64,000 bases of DNA, taken from Sphingobacterium spiritivorum ATCC 33861. GTDB taxonomy: Bacteria; Bacteroidota; Bacteroidia; Sphingobacteriales; Sphingobacteriaceae. Made by a program: the position numbers and the translations under genes. The notes under the pieces were generated by a model. That model was not told the DNA's origin. It was given only the letters and a program-made list of their open reading frames with translations, and did not search any database. The stretch spans positions 62,001 to 126,000 of the forward strand of contig NZ_GL379774.1 of assembly GCF_000143765.1 (NCBI RefSeq). Direction: 5' to 3'. This document shows, in pieces, positions 17,244 through 26,450 of the stretch (positions are counted from its first letter, which is position 1; every line of letters starts with the position of its first letter).

Positions 17244-19712
17244 ATGGACGTAAATTACGTTGGTGAACATCTACTACCCGGCAAAATAGGACAATTCTTT
17301 ATTATCCTTGCTTTTGGTTCAGCACTTTTATCATTTATAAGTTATTATTTTTCTACGCGTAATCCTGAAGACAATTCATGGAAAAAAATAGCAAGAATAG
17401 GAGTCTGGATAAATGCCACATCTGTTGTCGCTATCGGAGCGATGTTGTTTTATATTATTTACAACCATCTATTTGAATACCATTATGCCTGGTCACATTC
17501 GTCCAAAGCACTTCCCACACATTACATTATTTCCAGCTTTTGGGAAGGTCAGGAAGGAAGCTTTTGGCTATGGACATTCTGGCAAGTTGTTCTTTCCAGC
17601 ATACTATTATTTAAAGCAAAGACATGGGAAAGTCCGGTTATGACCTTTGTCATGCTTTGTCAGGCATTTCTCGCCTCTATGCTGTTAGGTATAGAATTGT
17701 TTGGCTACCGGGTAGGAAGCTCCCCTTTCATCCTGTTAAGAAATGCACTTGAAGCTCCCATCTTTAGCGACCCTAATTATCTTTCGATGATCGCTGACGG
17801 GAATGGATTGAATCCGCTTCTGCAAAACTATTGGATGGTTATTCATCCTCCGACCCTGTTTCTGGGCTTTGCGTCCATGATCGTTCCGTTTGCTTATGCA
17901 GCAGCAGGACTTTGGACCAAACGCTATAAAGAATGGATCATACCAGGACTGCCATGGGGTATGTTTGCGGTAATGATTCTTGGAGTAGGTATTATCATGG
18001 GTTCATTCTGGGCGTATGAAGCCCTTAATTTCGGAGGTTTCTGGGCCTGGGATCCGGTAGAGAATGCATCTATTATTCCATGGTTTACCCTTATTGCTGC
18101 CGTACACGTTATGGTTGCCTATAAAAACTCGGGCCATTCTTACTTTACAGCCACTTTTTTAGCTTTGGTTAGTTTTGTACTTGTGATCTATGCATCATAC
18201 CTCACCAGAAGCGGTATTTTGGGCGAAACATCTGTACACTCCTTTACCAGTCTGGGGATGTCCAGTCAGCTTATAGTATTCAATGTGGCATTCTTAGCTA
18301 TCATGGTCATATTACTGGTAGTGCGCAAAAAAGAAATGCCGAGCTCACAAAAAGAAGAAGATATTTATTCACGCGAATTCTGGTTATTTATAGGAGCATT
18401 AGTGCTAACTGTGGCCTGTGTACAGATTATCTCCACTACCTCCATACCGGTATACAATGCGATATTCAAGACTGACGTAGCACCTCCGATTGATCCTATA
18501 CCTCACTACAACAAGTGGCAGGGTGCTTTTGCAGTAGTCGTACTGATCCTTACGGCATTCACACAGTTTCTTAAATACAAACGTACAGATTCCAGAAAAT
18601 TTTTCGCAGCAACTATTGCCTCTCTGATCATTGCATTATTGCTGACAGCCGGTATTGTCTATGTCACTAAAATATACAGCAATTTCATGTATATTCTGAT
18701 TGCATTTGCCAGCATATTCAGCGTACTTGCCAATCTGCGCATTCTTGGAGATGCTTTCAAAGGAAAATGGAGATTAGCCGGATCCGCAGTTGCACATATA
18801 GGTTTTGCACTACTCATATTAGGAGCATTGGTAGCTGCTGCTACCAATCAGGTAATTTCAGTAAATAACAGTGGCTATATAGCTGTTGCCGGATTTGACA
18901 AAGTTGAAAAACCCGGAGAAAATCTTTTCCTTACGGAAGGTGAGCCCGTGCAGATGGGAGAATACAGGCTGACGTATGTCGGTGATAGTGTAGCCAGTCC
19001 CAATGTTTTCTATAAGATCAAATACGAAAAACTAGACGAAGAGACAGGAAAAGTAAAAGAAGAATTTGTACTGATGCCGTTTGCACAGAACAATCCGAAA
19101 ATGGGTGGTCTGATCGGTACACCTTCGACCAAGCACTATATCACGCATGATATTTATACGCTGATCACAGCTGCACAGGCTGACACCCAATCTCAGGCTG
19201 CCGGCAAAGATAAAGAAGAAAAATCCAGCTTCGATGATTACGAAGAACCGGCAACTTATCAGGTCAATATCGGCGATACACTACGTTACCGGAATGGATA
19301 TTTCGTCATCGAAGGGGTCAATAAGAATGCAACATTAAATAAGATTCCAAAGGCTCCGGATGACGTACTTGTGGGACTTAAAATTAAGGTGGTATCCAAG
19401 AACGACAAAAAATATGAAGCCGAACCGATTTTCCTGATTAAAGGTGGAAATACATTTGACTTCAATAAAGATATCGAAGAAGAAGGATTGAGATTCCGGT
19501 TTACCAATATTATTCCGCAACAGGATAAATTGGAGATCATGGTCTACCAGAAACCTCTGCCTGAGAAAAAATGGATTGTATTCAAAGCGATCAAGTTTCC
19601 GTATATCAACTTTTTCTGGTGCGGAACGATTGTCATGACCATTGGTTTCATTATGTCAATTTATCGCAGAATCAAAGACGAAAAAGTAAAAAAACAACCT
19701 GCTAAAGCATGA
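17244..19712 (+). CDS. ccmF: Cytochrome c haem-lyase subunit CcmF/CcsA-type, large form
   Basis: This 822-residue polytopic inner-membrane protein belongs to the haem-handling superfamily with CcmF, NrfE and CcsA. It attaches haem to apocytochrome c on the periplasmic side. The tryptophan-rich WWD signature lies near residues 262-280 (FGGFWAWDPVENASIIPWF), flanked by histidines in NYWMVIHPPTLFLGF and in the following helices. A hydrophilic periplasmic domain covers about residues 550-780, before the final helix. It follows ccmE by 24 bases and its stop overlaps the next start (ATGA), so the three genes form an operon. Confidence 0.88.
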   Translation: MDVNYVGEHLLPGKIGQFFIILAFGSALLSFISYYFSTRNPEDNSWKKIARIGVWINATSVVAIGAMLFYIIYNHLFEYHYAWSHSSKALPTHYIISSFWEGQEGSFWLWTFWQVVLSSILLFKAKTWESPVMTFVMLCQAFLASMLLGIELFGYRVGSSPFILLRNALEAPIFSDPNYLSMIADGNGLNPLLQNYWMVIHPPTLFLGFASMIVPFAYAAAGLWTKRYKEWIIPGLPWGMFAVMILGVGIIMGSFWAYEALNFGGFWAWDPVENASIIPWFTLIAAVHVMVAYKNSGHSYFTATFLALVSFVLVIYASYLTRSGILGETSVHSFTSLGMSSQLIVFNVAFLAIMVILLVVRKKEMPSSQKEEDIYSREFWLFIGALVLTVACVQIISTTSIPVYNAIFKTDVAPPIDPIPHYNKWQGAFAVVVLILTAFTQFLKYKRTDSRKFFAATIASLIIALLLTAGIVYVTKIYSNFMYILIAFASIFSVLANLRILGDAFKGKWRLAGSAVAHIGFALLILGALVAAATNQVISVNNSGYIAVAGFDKVEKPGENLFLTEGEPVQMGEYRLTYVGDSVASPNVFYKIKYEKLDEETGKVKEEFVLMPFAQNNPKMGGLIGTPSTKHYITHDIYTLITAAQADTQSQAAGKDKEEKSSFDDYEEPATYQVNIGDTLRYRNGYFVIEGVNKNATLNKIPKAPDDVLVGLKIKVVSKNDKKYEAEPIFLIKGGNTFDFNKDIEEEGLRFRFTNIIPQQDKLEIMVYQKPLPEKKWIVFKAIKFPYINFFWCGTIVMTIGFIMSIYRRIKDEKVKKQPAKA

Positions 19713-20476
19713 AAATCGTACTCCTCGGAAGTGGCAATGTGGCTAACCATTTTGCTCTTCGCTTTGATCAGTTAGGATATCAGATTGTACAGGTATATAG
19801 TCGTCATAAAGCCAATGCTCAAGCATTGGCTTTACGCTTTAATGCAATTGCTACAGATGATCTGAATACTGTTGATCCGCTTGCAGATCTTTATGTGATT
19901 GCTGTAAGTGACGAAGCCATTCCTGAGGTGGCAGTACATTTGTCCAATGATATCAACGGAATAGTCGTTCACACATCCGGAGCTACAGACTTAAGCATTT
20001 TACAGGCATTTATGCATTCAGGAGTGCTGTATCCTGTACAGAGTATTTCTAAAAATATAGAAACAGATTTCACACAGATTCCTATTGGAGTAGAAGCCAG
20101 CAGCACCAGTACTATGGAAAGCTTGTGGAAAATTGCGAAAGCCTTATCGCATCGGGCATTCGAGTGTAATAGTAAGCAGCGTATGGCCCTGCATGTATCA
20201 GCAGTAATCGTAAATAACTTCTCAAACATTCTTTATCAACTCTCTTATGAGATGATGCAGGATAATAATTTATCTTTCGAACTTCTGCTTCCGATTATAC
20301 AGGAGACTGCTAAAAAAGTACAAAATAAGCCGCCAATTGACGGGCAAACCGGGCCGGCAATACGAAATGACAATATTACGATAAATAAGCATTTAAACTT
20401 TCTCAGAGAGAATCCTCCCCTGCAAACAATCTATCAACAATTGACATTGGAAATTGCCAAAAGAAGAGACAAGTAA
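19709..20476 (+). CDS. Rossmann-fold DUF2520 protein
   Basis: This 255-residue cytoplasmic protein starts with a dinucleotide-binding strand KIVLLGSGNVANHFALRF (GxGxxA form), then VVHTSGATDLSILQ and SGVLYPVQSISK, which are typical of the Rossmann-like plus DUF2520 family related to F420/NADP reductases and ketopantoate-type dehydrogenases. The C-terminal helical half includes HVSAVIVNNFSNILY and the invariant GPAIRNDN. No substrate is established. The start overlaps the ccmF stop by four bases, a conserved type of linkage that does not prove a role in haem transfer. Confidence 0.82.
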   Translation: MKIVLLGSGNVANHFALRFDQLGYQIVQVYSRHKANAQALALRFNAIATDDLNTVDPLADLYVIAVSDEAIPEVAVHLSNDINGIVVHTSGATDLSILQAFMHSGVLYPVQSISKNIETDFTQIPIGVEASSTSTMESLWKIAKALSHRAFECNSKQRMALHVSAVIVNNFSNILYQLSYEMMQDNNLSFELLLPIIQETAKKVQNKPPIDGQTGPAIRNDNITINKHLNFLRENPPLQTIYQQLTLEIAKRRDK

Positions 20477-20546
20477 TCGTTTCATTGCAAATCAAACAAA
20501 TCTTTTCATAACCGTTCAAATATTTCTTTTTGAACAGTATACTTTC

Positions 20547-20554
20547 TAATTTTG
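20547..20554 (+). promoter_or_regulatory. Possible -7 promoter element upstream of the FMN glutamate-synthase-like gene
   Basis: TAATTTTG is an exact TAnnTTTG match. A TTTG at 20529-20532 is only 14 bases upstream, shorter than the usual 17-23. If used, it would give a leader of about 160 bases containing the hairpin at 20574-20598. Confidence 0.35.
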
Positions 20555-20573
20555 TTGCGTTATTCATTGAAGG

Positions 20574-20602
20574 AATAGCAACTTATAATGTTGCTATTTT
20601 AG
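20574..20602 (+). terminator. Hairpin with short T run after the DUF2520 gene
   Basis: AATAGCAAC pairs with GTTGCTATT around TTATAAT, followed by a few T residues. It could end the ccmE-ccmF-DUF2520 transcript or act as a leader structure for the next gene. Its stem is only nine bases and AT-rich. Confidence 0.4.
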
Positions 20603-20722
20603 CATTCAATTTTAAAAATTTATGCTTTTACCAACATTTATAATTCTACACCACAACTTGCTAGCGTAAATCTTAGCACCCTATTTGCTATAACAATAAA
20701 AAACTTTATAACATCATAGATT

Positions 20723-22276
20723 ATGCCTGTTAGAAATCTAATCATCGGAACCATTGCTTTAGTTAATTTCATTATCATTTCCTTTGGACTGATTTTCACT
20801 TCCAACTGGTTTTGGTTATTAATTATTCCATTTCCAATGTTACTGATCGCTGTGTACCACACGATCCAAACTAAACATGCTATTTTGAAAAACTATCCAT
20901 TAGTTGGATATTTCAGATTTTTCTTCGAATCTATTCGTCCGGAAATGAGACAATATTTTTGGGAATCAGATACCGATGGTCGTCCTTTCAGCAGACGTCA
21001 GCGTTCTATCGTATATCAACGTGCAAAGAATGAACGGGAGACTGTAGCTTTCGGAATGCAGAGTGATCCCAATGCCATTGGCAATGAATGGGTAGCACAC
21101 TCCGTCTTCCCTTGCCACATCAACAATCACGACCTGCGCACTACAGTTGGTAACTCACAATGTAAACAACCTTACAGTCTTAGCGTATTTAATATCTCTG
21201 CCATGAGCTACGGTGCATTGAGCAAAACAGCCATTACTGCACTGAATAAAGGAGCCGGGCTACAAAACTTTGCACATAATACAGGTGAAGGTGGTATCAG
21301 CGAGTACCACGTGAATGGCGGAGATCTTATCTGGCAGGTTGGAACAGGTTATTTCGGATGCCGTAATGAGGACGGTAAATTTGACGACAAGCTTTTTGAA
21401 GAAAAATCAAATCGTCCTTATGTCAAAATGATTGAGTTAAAACTATCTCAGGGAGCTAAACCAGGTCACGGAGGTATATTGCCAGCAGCCAAAAACACAC
21501 CTGAGATCGCAGCGATTCGTCATGTCATACCGGGTACAGATGTAATGTCGCCACCAGCGCACAGTGCATTTACCACACCGGAAGAAATGATGTTGTTCAT
21601 TCAGCACATGCGCGATCTTTCAAATGGTAAACCAATTGGGTTTAAAATATGTATAGGTGATAAGCAGGAATTCATTGATATCTGTCACGCTATGCAGATT
21701 ACTCAGATTGTACCGGACTTTATCTCAATCGACGGATCCGAAGGCGGTACAGGAGCTGCACCTCTGGAATTCACCGACAACCTTGGTATGCCTTTATATG
21801 ATGCACTGACATTTGTCACTAAGACATTGATTGCCTTCGGTCTGAAGAAACATATCAAGATCTTGGTCTCGAGTCGTATTGTAACAGGTTTTGACTTACT
21901 CAAAGCTATTGCTCTGGGAGCAGATGCATGTTACAGCGCCAGAGGAATGATGTTTGCCCTGGGCTGTATTCAAGCATTGAAATGTAACGAGGACGTATGT
22001 CCGGTAGGAGTTGCAACGCAAAAACCTAATCTTTACAAAGGATTGGATGTAGAAAATAAATATGTGCGTGTAGCGCAGTTCCATCGCAATACATTACGCG
22101 CAACTGTTGAAATTATGGAGGCCTGTGGTTTCAAAACATTAAACGATGTTTCAGCAGACAAGTTTTTCCGTAAAGTGGATAACAGAACCACAATGAGTTT
22201 TGAAGAGATCTATTTTGGATCGGAAGGAAAGCTGATCAACAGTCATACTGATTTTGCGCCTAAAGTGTTCAACTAA
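20723..22276 (+). CDS. Membrane-anchored FMN-binding glutamate-synthase-like protein
   Basis: This 517-residue protein has two predicted N-terminal membrane helices (about residues 5-25 and 27-46), then the FMN-binding glutamate synthase domain. Recognisable parts are NISAMSYGALSKTAITALNKGA, GAKPGHGG, the FMN-phosphate region FISIDGSEGGTGAAP, and the cysteine set C415-x5-C421-x4-C426 followed by PVGVATQ, which matches the 3Fe-4S site of glutamate synthase. No glutaminase domain is present, so ammonia supply or another electron-transfer reaction must apply; the true substrate is unknown. It stands alone, closed by a strong terminator at 22278-22319. Confidence 0.82.
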   Translation: MPVRNLIIGTIALVNFIIISFGLIFTSNWFWLLIIPFPMLLIAVYHTIQTKHAILKNYPLVGYFRFFFESIRPEMRQYFWESDTDGRPFSRRQRSIVYQRAKNERETVAFGMQSDPNAIGNEWVAHSVFPCHINNHDLRTTVGNSQCKQPYSLSVFNISAMSYGALSKTAITALNKGAGLQNFAHNTGEGGISEYHVNGGDLIWQVGTGYFGCRNEDGKFDDKLFEEKSNRPYVKMIELKLSQGAKPGHGGILPAAKNTPEIAAIRHVIPGTDVMSPPAHSAFTTPEEMMLFIQHMRDLSNGKPIGFKICIGDKQEFIDICHAMQITQIVPDFISIDGSEGGTGAAPLEFTDNLGMPLYDALTFVTKTLIAFGLKKHIKILVSSRIVTGFDLLKAIALGADACYSARGMMFALGCIQALKCNEDVCPVGVATQKPNLYKGLDVENKYVRVAQFHRNTLRATVEIMEACGFKTLNDVSADKFFRKVDNRTTMSFEEIYFGSEGKLINSHTDFAPKVFN

Positions 22277-22277
22277 T

Positions 22278-22319
22278 TAAAACAAAAGCCCAATTCGTAG
22301 GAATTGGGCTTTTGTTTTA
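22278..22319. terminator. Bidirectional rho-independent terminator
   Basis: A perfect 19-base stem (22278-22296 with 22301-22319) with a GTAG loop and A/T flanks serves both converging genes. It includes the stop codon of the marR-type gene at 22317-22319. Confidence 0.9.
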
Positions 22320-22760
22320 CTTGAGGTTCACGTATACCTTGGAAAGTGTATCGTGAGCGCTGTGAATCGCTTCCTGCGATACCCCCGTCAATGCTTCAGA
22401 AATCGTCTTTGAAGCCTGCTCCAGTCCCTTATGCTTTATTTGACGACCGGATTTAGTCAGGTAGATTAAGTTAGATCTTCGGTCTCCCCTGTCATTCACT
22501 CTGATCACTAAATTCAGTTTTTCCAGATTGTTGATCAACCTGGTCACACTGGGCTTATCCCGAAAGGTGCGGTTTGCCAGTTCTTGCTGTGTCAGGCCCT
22601 CTTCCTGCCACAGGTTGTAAAGAATGCTCCATTGTTCTGCGGTGATATTAATCCCCGATTCTTTCAGGTTTTGCTGCAGTCTTCTGGTAAGGGCGGTTGT
22701 CGCCTTACCCGTCAGAAAATTAAAAAAATCTTCTGTGTAAATAGCCTCATTGGTAATCAT
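22317..22760 (-). CDS. MarR-family transcriptional regulator
   Basis: This 147-residue protein begins at the ATG at 22760 (MITNEAIYTEDFFNFL); a longer frame to 22877 would add a hydrophobic, non-homologous leader and run into the divergent promoter. It contains the MarR winged helix-turn-helix: ITAEQWSILYNLWQEEGLTQQELANRTFRDKPSVTRLINNLEKLNLVIR, then the wing DRGDRRSNLIYLT. MarR dimers normally repress a nearby gene and respond to small ligands. The divergent small membrane-protein gene at 22869 is the nearest candidate target. An imperfect dyad at 22780-22800 may be its operator. Confidence 0.85.
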   Translation of the reverse strand: MITNEAIYTEDFFNFLTGKATTALTRRLQQNLKESGINITAEQWSILYNLWQEEGLTQQELANRTFRDKPSVTRLINNLEKLNLVIRVNDRGDRRSNLIYLTKSGRQIKHKGLEQASKTISEALTGVSQEAIHSAHDTLSKVYVNLK

Positions 22761-22779
22761 GGTTTTGGTTTGGTTTAAG

Positions 22780-22800
22780 TTGTTTATGCAAATAAAACAA
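22780..22800. promoter_or_regulatory. Candidate operator between marR-type gene and divergent small gene
   Basis: TTGTTT at 22780-22785 and AAACAA at 22795-22800 form a dyad with nine bases between, 20 bases upstream of the regulator start. MarR proteins often bind such spaced half-sites. It is AT-rich and could be chance. Confidence 0.3.
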
Positions 22801-22868
22801 ATCAGTTTTACAATAGCAATTAAAAACATTACTTTTATTACATCTAATATTCTTATCTTTAAAGATAT

Positions 22869-23267
22869 ATGGAGCAATTATTTCCCTTACTGATTGGTTT
22901 AGCTGTTTTTGCCTATAAAATTTATGAGAATTTTAACAAGCAAAAAAAAGAAGCCGAGCAACGTATGCGTCAGCAAAAAAGACCTGTACAGCAGCAGCAT
23001 AAGCCACAACCTGTTCCTGCGACACCACCTCATCCGCCCGTTGTAAAAAAAGAAAAATACAGCACCATGAGCCACCAGAAGGTTGTACGGGAGAGTAATG
23101 AGGTTCCTGCAGAAGTATTGAAGTTAAGAGAAGAAAGGGAACGTCTGAAATCGGATAAAAAGATACAGGTACCAATTCCTGTATCAGCATCAAAGGAAGA
23201 AAAAGTAGTTTTTGACCTCAGACAGGCCGTAATCCAGCAAGCTATACTGGAAAGACCTTATCAATAA
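22869..23267 (+). CDS. Small membrane-anchored protein of unknown function
   Basis: This encodes 132 residues with one N-terminal transmembrane helix (LFPLLIGLAVFAYKIY, residues 4-19). A basic, Lys/Gln-rich coiled-coil-like stretch follows, then a Pro/Gln-rich linker (PQPVPATPPHPP) and a charged helical C-terminus (PAEVLKLREERERL). No family was recognised. A TATCTTTA box at 22854-22861 lies eight bases before the ATG, suggesting a very short leader. It is divergent from the MarR regulator and 14 bases from the converging amidase gene. The cytoplasmic tail suggests a scaffold, but no function is claimed. Confidence 0.7.
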   Translation: MEQLFPLLIGLAVFAYKIYENFNKQKKEAEQRMRQQKRPVQQQHKPQPVPATPPHPPVVKKEKYSTMSHQKVVRESNEVPAEVLKLREERERLKSDKKIQVPIPVSASKEEKVVFDLRQAVIQQAILERPYQ

Positions 23268-23281
23268 GCTCTGAAATCAGT

Positions 23282-24058
23282 TTATTTAAGTAAGAAATCA
23301 TCTCCGTCTTTCAGAAACGGAAATTCAGCTCTGGCTGTAATAAGATCTTTAGGATTGAGTGTGAATGTATACAGATCCTCATCTTCAGGTTTATAATAGA
23401 CCACATCTCCCATTGGTGAAATACACATAGAACCGCCGGAATAATAGATTTCATTGCCATCATAACCAACCCGGTTGACACCAATCACAAAGGCTTGATT
23501 TTCAATAGCTCTCGCCGGGATCAGACTTCTCCAATGTCCCGAACGCTTATCCGGCCAGCTGGCTATGTATACCAATAAATCGTATGCTTCATTCTGATTA
23601 CGAGACCATACCGGGAAGCGAAGATCATAACAGATCATCGGACAGATCTTCCAACCCTTTAACTGCAAAATAACACGCTGATTGCCGGGTTCAAAATACT
23701 GATCTTCGCCAGCCATTCCGAAAAGATGTCTTTTATCGTATTTGACAAAACTTCCGTTCGGAGACATCCATACAAACCGGTTATAATACTTTCCCTCTTC
23801 CTGTATAATAAGAGATCCTGCAACTACACAATCAAATTTCTTGGACATTTCATAAAGCCAGTGCATAGTAGGTCCATCCATGGTTTCCGCACATTTTTCT
23901 ACATTATTTGTAAATCCTGTGTTGAACATTTCCGGCAATAAGATCAAATCCGTCTTCTCACGTAGTGAAGATAACCTGAGTTCGAGGTTGTTAAGGTTCT
24001 TCTCTACATTCTCCCAAAATAAATATGCTTGAAAAATAGTAATCTTTATTGTCTCCAT
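23282..24058 (-). CDS. Carbon-nitrogen hydrolase (omega-amidase/nitrilase superfamily)
   Basis: This 258-residue cytoplasmic enzyme has the nitrilase catalytic triad: Glu43 in LLPEMFNTGF, Lys109 in VKYDKRHLF and Cys143 in ICYDLRFPVWSRN. The length and the EMFNTGF, CYDLRFP and EDQYFEPG forms fit the YafV/Nit2-type omega-amidases, which hydrolyse alpha-ketoglutaramate and related omega-amides in methionine salvage and glutamine metabolism. That substrate is a family inference. It lies between a small membrane protein and the polyprenyl synthase, with no obvious operon partner. Confidence 0.85.
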   Translation of the reverse strand: METIKITIFQAYLFWENVEKNLNNLELRLSSLREKTDLILLPEMFNTGFTNNVEKCAETMDGPTMHWLYEMSKKFDCVVAGSLIIQEEGKYYNRFVWMSPNGSFVKYDKRHLFGMAGEDQYFEPGNQRVILQLKGWKICPMICYDLRFPVWSRNQNEAYDLLVYIASWPDKRSGHWRSLIPARAIENQAFVIGVNRVGYDGNEIYYSGGSMCISPMGDVVYYKPEDEDLYTFTLNPKDLITARAEFPFLKDGDDFLLK

Positions 24059-24146
24059 GTATGCCTTTCGATGCGCGCTTTATTTAACTATTTGATTGTT
24101 TTACAATATGGTAAAAATAGCCGGTTTATCATAATTAAAAATTATG

Positions 24147-25124
24147 TTATTGAATTCGGTTCAATAGATTCTCTGCTAATGTGATCAACTCAGCCTTTCT
24201 TTCAGAAGGTGCATTGATTTTTGCTAATGTGTCAAAAGCGAGCGTTGTAAAATATTCTTTCTTTCTATTAGCTAACGTCGAAATATCGTATTTAGCGTAA
24301 AATTGTTTCATTAATTCTACCTTATCCGGTTCCTGTTCAAGATCTGCAGTCAAAAGATTCTGAATATGAGGCAGATCCGTTTCAGAAGCATATTCCAGTA
24401 ACTTAATCAACAAAAATGTCTTCTTATTTGCAATGATATCTCCCCCGACTTGTTTACCAAATGTTTCGGGATCTCCATACACATCCAGAATATCATCCTG
24501 AAGCTGAAAGGCAATACCTACATTTACCCCAAAGTCATAAATTAATTCCTGCTGCTCAACCGAAGCCTGTCCAATGATTGCCCCCATACGAAGTGCTCCT
24601 CCGAGTAATACCGAAGTTTTGAGCCTGATCATATGCAGATACTGAGCCTCCGTCACCTGATTCAAAGATTCAAAATCCATATCCAGTTGCTGTCCTTCGC
24701 AAACTTCAGTCGCTACTTTATTGAAGGTTGTAAGCAGATCCAACAGATTCTCTTTAGGACATTTGGCTACTTGTTCATAAGCCTTGACCAATAAGCCGTC
24801 TCCCGAAAGAATCGCGACACTATCATCCCATTTTTCATGTACGGTCAGCTGTCCTCTTCTCAGCGGAGCTTTATCCATAATATCATCATGGATGAGTGAA
24901 AAATTATGAAAATACTCTATGGCCAAAGCAGCAGGAACTACCTTTTCCATATCTTCTTCACCGAATAGCTGAGCCCCCATCAATGTAAGTACAGGCCGCA
25001 CCTGTTTACCTTTTAAAGTCAGGATATAACGGATAGGATCGTACATATTAGCAGGTTCCTGCGGAAAAACCGCAGCGGTAAGTGCTTCTTGAACGTAACG
25101 TGAAAGAGTTAAAGTTGTATTCAT
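24147..25124 (-). CDS. Polyprenyl diphosphate synthase (trans-isoprenyl family)
   Basis: This 325-residue enzyme elongates allylic diphosphates with isopentenyl diphosphate to make farnesyl, geranylgeranyl or longer chains for quinones and carriers. Both aspartate-rich motifs are present: DDIMD at residues 80-84 (HDDIMDKAPLRRG) and DDILD at 210-214 (QLQDDILDVYG), plus the KGKQVRP start motif. Chain length depends on residues just before the first motif (NFSLIHDD); bulky Phe there suggests a short to medium product, but this is not decisive. The upstream minus strand has TATCTTCG, close to a -7 element. Confidence 0.85.
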   Translation of the reverse strand: MNTTLTLSRYVQEALTAAVFPQEPANMYDPIRYILTLKGKQVRPVLTLMGAQLFGEEDMEKVVPAALAIEYFHNFSLIHDDIMDKAPLRRGQLTVHEKWDDSVAILSGDGLLVKAYEQVAKCPKENLLDLLTTFNKVATEVCEGQQLDMDFESLNQVTEAQYLHMIRLKTSVLLGGALRMGAIIGQASVEQQELIYDFGVNVGIAFQLQDDILDVYGDPETFGKQVGGDIIANKKTFLLIKLLEYASETDLPHIQNLLTADLEQEPDKVELMKQFYAKYDISTLANRKKEYFTTLAFDTLAKINAPSERKAELITLAENLLNRIQ

Positions 25125-25254
25125 AGTTTTTCGTTGTCCTTGCGAAGATAATAATTAGTCAGCAGTATTAGGTAGCCGGCAGCACATAGACTATGCCGCC
25201 ATTTACAGAATTATTATAGCAAACACCTGTAGTCCGGATTTTAATTTTTAATTT

Positions 25255-25263
25255 TAACTTTTG
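25255..25263 (+). promoter_or_regulatory. Possible -7 element of the TTG-started glycosyltransferase
   Basis: TAACTTTTG resembles TAnnTTTG with one extra base and lies 12 bases before the TTG start. Confidence 0.3.
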
Positions 25264-25274
25264 ATTCCATCGTT

Positions 25275-26435
25275 TTGCGTATTCTAATTATTCATAATCA
25301 TTATCAGGATCTTGGCGGAGAAGACACGGTCTTCCATCAGGAAGCGTTGGCACTGCAGGAGACCGATGATGTATTCACATTGACCTTTACTAATAAAAAA
25401 GGTATAAAAGGATTATTTCAATTTCTGCTGAGCCCCTGGAATATTTTTGCAGCACAGAAAGTAAAGAGGAAAATAAAAGAAGTAAATCCGGATATTATCC
25501 ACTTTCATAATACACAATACGCATGTGGTCCGCTAGCCATACGCTATGCAAAAAAAAGTGGAAAAGCCCTGGTGATGTCTTTGCATAACTTCAGATTGTT
25601 ATGCCCCTCAGCTACTCTTTTTTACAGAAACAGATTATTCACGGATAGTATCAATCAGCATTTTCCCTGGACTGCGGTCCGGAATAAAGTGCTGGATCAT
25701 TCCCTGTTGAAGACATTCTGGACAGCCTTCAGCTATTGGCTTCATCGCAAGACGGGAACATGGAATTTGGTAGATCGCTATATGGTATTGGCTGAATTCT
25801 CAAGAAAATTGTTTATCAGCAGCACCTTACCCGTGGATCATAACAAGTTTGTAGTGAAACCAAACTTCTTTGATCCGCTAACGCTTACACAGCCAGCAAA
25901 CAGACAGGATCACTTTCTTTATATTGGTCGTCTGTCTTCTGAAAAGGGCATTATCAATCTGCTTCAGGCACTTTCCGGAACCTCCGTGAAATTAAAAATT
26001 GCAGGTACAGGCCCGCAGTTACCTGAGGTGCAGGAGCTCGTAGCTCATTATCCCAATCTGACTTATCTGGGCTTACTCAGTAAACCCGAAATAGCACATG
26101 AGCTGGCAACATGCAAAGCATTAATGGTTCCTTCCGTATGTTATGAAGGTGGTGTACCCATTACCATATTAGAGGCCATGAGCTATTACACACCTGTATT
26201 GGCAAGTAATATCGGGGCTATTCCGGATATTATAAAACCAGGAGAAACAGGCTTTTTATTTGATCCGCAAACAGCAGAATCGATACTGGAAAGCATAGCT
26301 CAGCTTAATCTATTATCAGCAGAGCAGCACAAAGATCTGGTGCAACAGGCCTATGAGATATATGAAAGACATTTCACTCGTGACATTGTGATTAGAAAAC
26401 TGCGCTCAGAATATCAAAACCTTATAGCAATTTAG
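25275..26435 (+). CDS. Glycosyltransferase family 4, TTG start
   Basis: This 386-residue GT-B enzyme probably acts on cell-envelope or exported glycans in the cytoplasm. The N-terminal strand RILIIHNHYQDLGGED begins directly at a TTG codon, and the next in-frame ATG lies too far inside (at VMSLHNF), so a TTG start is inferred. Other features are SLHNFRLLCPSATLFYR in the acceptor domain and, in the donor domain, FLYIGRLSSEKGI, IAGTGPQLPEVQEL and YEGGVPITILEAMSYYTPVLAS with the EX7E-like pair. It lies apart from the main glycosyltransferase region and reads like native sequence. Donor and acceptor are unknown. Confidence 0.82.
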   Translation: MRILIIHNHYQDLGGEDTVFHQEALALQETDDVFTLTFTNKKGIKGLFQFLLSPWNIFAAQKVKRKIKEVNPDIIHFHNTQYACGPLAIRYAKKSGKALVMSLHNFRLLCPSATLFYRNRLFTDSINQHFPWTAVRNKVLDHSLLKTFWTAFSYWLHRKTGTWNLVDRYMVLAEFSRKLFISSTLPVDHNKFVVKPNFFDPLTLTQPANRQDHFLYIGRLSSEKGIINLLQALSGTSVKLKIAGTGPQLPEVQELVAHYPNLTYLGLLSKPEIAHELATCKALMVPSVCYEGGVPITILEAMSYYTPVLASNIGAIPDIIKPGETGFLFDPQTAESILESIAQLNLLSAEQHKDLVQQAYEIYERHFTRDIVIRKLRSEYQNLIAI

Positions 26436-26438
26436 TCG

Positions 26439-26446
26439 TAACTTTG
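26439..26446 (+). promoter_or_regulatory. Exact -7 promoter element directly before sufT
   Basis: TAACTTTG matches TAnnTTTG exactly and ends four bases before the ATG at 26451. Transcription would start at or next to the start codon, so the sufT message may be nearly leaderless. Confidence 0.5.
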
Positions 26447-26450
26447 CAGT

